DNA from: JAJTFW01 sp031411335 | GTDB lineage: Bacteria; Bacteroidota; Bacteroidia; AKYH767-A; OLB10 | Assembly: GCA_031411335.1 (NCBI GenBank) | Contig: JANOAX010000099.1 | Coordinates: 1-9,679 of the forward strand | Direction of reading: 5' to 3' | DNA: 9,679 nucleotides | In this document: positions 7,265 to 9,679 of the stretch, piece after piece | How positions within the stretch are numbered: the first letter of the stretch is position 1 | How the letters are laid out: the number at the start of each line of letters is the position of its first letter | Made by a program: the position numbers and the translations under genes | Notes under the pieces: model-generated | Seen by the model: the letters and a program-made list of their open reading frames with translations, nothing else | The model's database searches: none | Told to the model about the DNA's origin: nothing

Positions 7265-7621
7265 TTACTTCTGCTGTAAATCTTTTAATACTGTTTTTAC
7301 GTCCTCGTAGTTAACTGGTAAATGTCTTGTTGCTATGTCCCAAATAATTTCATAATCCACACCAAAATACTCGTGGCTAATTCTGTTTCTTAAACGATAC
7401 ATTTCATCCCACGGTATTGAAGGGTATTTGCCTTTTATATCCACTGGTAGGTTTTTAGTTGCTTCACCAATGATTTCAAAATTTCGTATTACTGCATCAA
7501 CAGTTTTGTAGTCCCATTTGAAATGTTGAAAGTCAATCCCGGCAATATATTCTTTCACCCTTTCCATGGAAAGAATAATGTCAGATAAGTATAAAATGGG
7601 GTCTCTGTCGCTCGGTTTCAA
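7265..7621 (-). CDS. hepT: HEPN-domain RNase toxin (HepT/DUF86-like) of a type VII toxin-antitoxin pair
   Basis: This 118-residue, mostly helical cytosolic protein matches the HepT/DUF86 family, whose members dimerise and cut RNA. The active-site motif R-x4-H is present as R78-NRIS-H83, extended to H83-E-Y85, the R-x4-H-x-Y form in which the Tyr is AMPylated by the partner antitoxin in the Shewanella system. The flanking FGVDYEIIWDI is also typical of the family. The start codon is TTG at 7621-7619, overlapping the antitoxin stop TGA in a TTGA tetranucleotide. The first in-frame ATG lies at residue 19 and would remove the first conserved helix, so TTG is preferred. The weak start plus overlap implies that toxin translation is coupled to, and lower than, antitoxin translation. 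Toxicity is inferred from family, not shown here. Confidence 0.88.
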   Translation of the reverse strand: MKPSDRDPILYLSDIILSMERVKEYIAGIDFQHFKWDYKTVDAVIRNFEIIGEATKNLPVDIKGKYPSIPWDEMYRLRNRISHEYFGVDYEIIWDIATRHLPVNYEDVKTVLKDLQQK

Positions 7622-7908
7622 ATATATTTGACTTGATTAAGGATTGATTCTTTGATTTGTTCTTTTAAGGAATTGCGGGTTACTAAATCCACACGAAGTC
7701 CCATAGTTTGTTCTAAGTAACGTTCTAAAGTGAAAAACTCCCAACCAACTGGTTGTGAAAACTCAACTAATAGGTCTAGGTCGCTTTGTTCGTTTTGTTG
7801 TCCAGTTGAGTAGGAACCAAAATAACCAATAGTACTTACATGAAATTTGTCAATAAGCACTGGTTTAATTGCTTGTAATTTACTCTCGATTTCCAATTTT
7901 GTCAACAT
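7618..7908 (-). CDS. mntA: MNT nucleotidyltransferase antitoxin (MntA-like)
   Basis: This 96-residue protein is a minimal nucleotidyltransferase of the DNA polymerase beta superfamily. It carries the exact G31-S32-x10-D43-x-D45 motif; D74 in LRVDLV is the likely third metal ligand. MntA-type partners of HEPN toxins transfer AMP from ATP to a Tyr beside the toxin's R-x4-H site and so silence it; Y85 of the neighbouring HEPN protein is the expected target. It is the first gene of the pair and overlaps the toxin by 4 bp, the usual antitoxin-first order. Length and start (ATG 7908, with a hydrophobic helix before the GS motif) fit the family. Restriction of function to toxin neutralisation is inferred from context; stand-alone MNT proteins exist whose substrates are unknown. 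Confidence 0.9.
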   Translation of the reverse strand: MLTKLEIESKLQAIKPVLIDKFHVSTIGYFGSYSTGQQNEQSDLDLLVEFSQPVGWEFFTLERYLEQTMGLRVDLVTRNSLKEQIKESILNQVKYI

Positions 7909-7912
7909 GGTC

Positions 7913-7940
7913 GCAAGTTAATATTTTTTTAAACACCCAA
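7913..7940 (-). promoter_or_regulatory. Candidate promoter of the MNT-HEPN operon
   Basis: On the minus strand TTG (7940-7938) is followed after 17 bp by TAACTTGC (7920-7913), close to the Bacteroidota -33 TTG / -7 TAnnTTTG arrangement but one T short in the -7 box. The start codon is only 4 bp beyond the -7 box, so transcription would begin at or near the ATG and give a nearly leaderless mRNA. The T-rich and A-rich spacer fits. It is a weak call, since the consensus is short. Confidence 0.33.
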
Positions 7941-7967
7941 CACATATCAGTGCAAACATAACGATAC

Positions 7968-8086
7968 CCAACATCCAATCCCGAAGCCTCGCGCCTGCCT
8001 GCTGCTTTGCTATGCTGACCGCATGTCGCTGAAGCTTTAGCGGAGGCACAAGCTTTAGCGAAAGCGAGGCAAGCAGGACCAACATC
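7968..8086. repeat. GC-rich imperfect palindromic element bracketed by CCAACATC
   Basis: Between the divergent MNT and lipoprotein genes, 60 of the 100 bases at 7981-8080 are G or C by hand count, in strongly AT-rich surroundings. Outer arms CCTGCCTGC (7994-8002) and GCAAGCAGG (8069-8077) pair with one mismatch. Inside are a CGCTGA-AGCT-TTAGCG hairpin (8027-8042, one G-U), an 18-bp imperfect tandem unit beginning AAGCTTTAGCG (8032 and 8050) and a GCTTT-AGCG-AAAGC hairpin (8052-8065). The 8-mer CCAACATC lies on both sides (7968-7975 and 8079-8086), like a target duplication or two units of the heptamer family seen at 7198-7246 in opposite orientation. No coding potential or known REP family is recognised. 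Confidence 0.6.
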
Positions 8087-8197
8087 TTACACCTTTTTTT
8101 ATTTTGCTAAATCCAAACTTTATTTTTCACCGTAAATTATTTTATAAAATCCTAAACCAGGTTTTTAAACAACCACTAACCTTAAAATTAAAAGCTC

Positions 8198-9679
8198 ATG
8201 AAAAAAATCATTAATTACGCTCTGGGGGCAAGCCTCCTCATGATTACAGTTTCATCCTGTAAAAAAGACCAAAGCGAAGATGCAGCTCCTGCATCCACAA
8301 CGTCAGAAAGTCAACGTCATGGCGGATGGGGAAGCTCTAATTCCGACTTCTATGCATTAGCCAATGGCAATCAGTTGGACAAGTTCAACTCTAATAGCTG
8401 TTATAACAGTTCGCCATCTCCTTCCAATTCAGCCACTATAACCGGATTGCAATCAGGTGAAACTATTCTAGCAATCGATTTTCGTCCTGCTACAGGTCAG
8501 CTATATGGTTTAGGAAGCACAAGTCGTATTTATGTAATTAATCCGATGACAGGTGCTGCGAGAATGATTGGTGCAACCCCTTTCACTCCCGCACTTAATG
8601 GTACCATTGCAGCATTTGATTTTAATCCAACTGTTGACCGCATCAGAGTAGTGACAAACACAGGACAAAATTTTAGATTGAACCCTGAAACCGGTGCATT
8701 AGCAGCAACAGATGGTAGTATTAACGGAATGGCAGGTGCCATGATTTCTGCAGTTGCTTATTCTAATAATTTTGCTGGATCAACCACCACTACATTATAT
8801 GATATTGACCCAGTTTCTGATAAACTATATAAACAAGATCCTCCTAATGCAGGAACGTTGGTAACCATAGGTGCATTAAATTTAGATGTGCAGGGTGAAG
8901 GCGGCTTCGACATTTCTCCCAAAGGAAATGCATTAGGTATTTTTAAAGTAAATAATGTTTCTACTTTATTTGAAGTAGATCTAGCTACAGGTGATGCCGA
9001 CGTTAAAGCGTCTTTTTCTACTAATTACACTGCTATTGCAATACCTACTTCTTCGGTTGCTTATGCAGTTACTTCAACGAATAATTTATTAATCTTTGGA
9101 CTCCAATCCAGTGGTTATGGTGGAAGCTACGGCGGTGGTTCTTCAAGCGCTACTATAACAAAACCAATTACCGGTCTTCAAGCAGGTGAAACTATTAAAG
9201 GGCTGGATATGCGTCCGATTAATGGACAGTTGTATGCACTTGGTAGTAACAATAATCTTTACACCATCAACTCATCATCAGGATTAGCTACTCTTGCTTT
9301 TGCATTGAGTGCAGCTATACCGGGCACCACCTTTGGTTTCGATTTTAACCCTTTAGTGGATCGCATACGTATTGTTAGCAACACAGGCGCAAATAGAAGA
9401 GTTAATCCAAACGATGGTATTGTAACAGTAGATAGCAGTTTAAATCCTGGCTCACCATCAATAACAGCGGCAGCTTACAATAACAATTTTGCAGGCACTA
9501 CTGCTACTACACTTTTTGCAATTGATCACAATAACAATAAGCTTTATCAGATAAGCCCCCCCAATGCTGGTACGCTCGTATTGGTTGGAAATTTGGGTGT
9601 TGATATTCCTGCTGAAAATGGTTTTGATTATGGCGGAACAAGTAACAATGCTTATGCTGTGTTTAAATCAGGATACAGT
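8198..9679 (+). CDS. Surface-type lipoprotein with two DUF4394 domains (incomplete at the right edge)
   Basis: This frame is open for 494 codons from ATG 8198 to the window end without a stop. The start gives a lipoprotein signal: two Lys, a hydrophobic core GASLLMITV, and lipobox VSS-C21, followed by KKDQSED, a charged stretch resembling the lipoprotein surface-export signals of Bacteroidota (inference). Two similar domains follow about 243 residues apart, beginning near F56 and around residue 300. Shared blocks are GLQ-[SA]-GET-I (83 and 326), GQLY-[GA]-LGS, F-DFNP-x-VDRIR-[VI]-V, NNFAG-[ST]-T-x-TTL and PPNAGTLV. This is the DUF4394 pattern, of unknown function and possibly propeller-like. 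A Gly/Ser linker (SSGYGGSYGGGSSS) separates the copies. There is no catalytic motif. Upstream, 8087-8197 is AT-rich with an A-rich start region, no Shine-Dalgarno site and no clear promoter. The protein's C-terminus, perhaps with more repeats, is not visible. Confidence 0.87.
   Translation, partial: MKKIINYALGASLLMITVSSCKKDQSEDAAPASTTSESQRHGGWGSSNSDFYALANGNQLDKFNSNSCYNSSPSPSNSATITGLQSGETILAIDFRPATGQLYGLGSTSRIYVINPMTGAARMIGATPFTPALNGTIAAFDFNPTVDRIRVVTNTGQNFRLNPETGALAATDGSINGMAGAMISAVAYSNNFAGSTTTTLYDIDPVSDKLYKQDPPNAGTLVTIGALNLDVQGEGGFDISPKGNALGIFKVNNVSTLFEVDLATGDADVKASFSTNYTAIAIPTSSVAYAVTSTNNLLIFGLQSSGYGGSYGGGSSSATITKPITGLQAGETIKGLDMRPINGQLYALGSNNNLYTINSSSGLATLAFALSAAIPGTTFGFDFNPLVDRIRIVSNTGANRRVNPNDGIVTVDSSLNPGSPSITAAAYNNNFAGTTATTLFAIDHNNNKLYQISPPNAGTLVLVGNLGVDIPAENGFDYGGTSNNAYAVFKSGYS

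Noticed and set aside
8027..8100. GC-rich hairpins followed by a T run at 8094-8100, considered as an intrinsic terminator
   Set aside because: The T run is separated from the last stem by more than 15 bases and no plus-strand gene ends upstream, so a terminator has nothing to terminate.
8139..8150. Perfect 12-bp palindrome ATTTTATAAAAT upstream of the lipoprotein gene
   Set aside because: It is composed only of A and T in very AT-rich DNA, where such palindromes arise by chance; there is no second copy to suggest an operator.
8530..8742. A 70-codon minus-strand open frame inside the lipoprotein gene
   Set aside because: It lies opposite the best-conserved DUF4394 block and has the composition of a shadow frame.

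Overview
The window looks like chromosomal DNA of a member of the Bacteroidota. The main clues are a secreted protein with a C-terminal type IX secretion (T9SS) sorting domain, an S46 dipeptidyl-peptidase, the tail of a TamL/BamA-type Omp85 protein, A-rich start regions without Shine-Dalgarno sites, and AT-rich DNA with short tandem arrays between genes. I cannot name the genus.

Layout, left to right. 1-147 (+) is the end of an Omp85-family outer membrane protein that stops soon after its L6-type loop motif and so appears truncated. 166-2550 (+) is a 794-residue T9SS-exported protein made of three 228-residue DUF4397-type units, followed by a good intrinsic terminator (2583-2616). Four lone or paired genes then run on the minus strand: a beta-carbonic anhydrase (2684-3319), an S46 peptidase of the DPP7-like subtype (3509-5683, with its own terminator at 3434-3467), a CNT/NupC-family nucleoside transporter (5938-7200), and a HEPN/MNT (HepT/MntA) toxin-antitoxin pair (7265-7908) whose toxin frame starts at TTG and overlaps the antitoxin stop. 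From 8198 to the right edge (+) runs an incomplete lipoprotein gene with two DUF4394-type domains.

Functionally this is mostly envelope and housekeeping biology: export of repeat proteins, periplasmic peptide trimming, nucleoside uptake and CO2/bicarbonate interconversion, plus one toxin-antitoxin cassette. There is no clear shared pathway, and the spacing suggests mainly independent transcripts, with the MNT-HEPN pair as the one clear operon.

The less ordinary content lies between genes. There is a heptanucleotide array touching the transporter start codon, arrays of TACGAAT and YACCAATT, a 21-bp doublet upstream of the peptidase, and a roughly 60% G+C imperfect palindrome of about 100 bp next to the toxin-antitoxin pair, bracketed by copies of CCAACATC. 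I see no convincing new multigene system. The best leads are the truncated Omp85 junction, the intergenic repeats, and the altered ion and substrate motif of the transporter.
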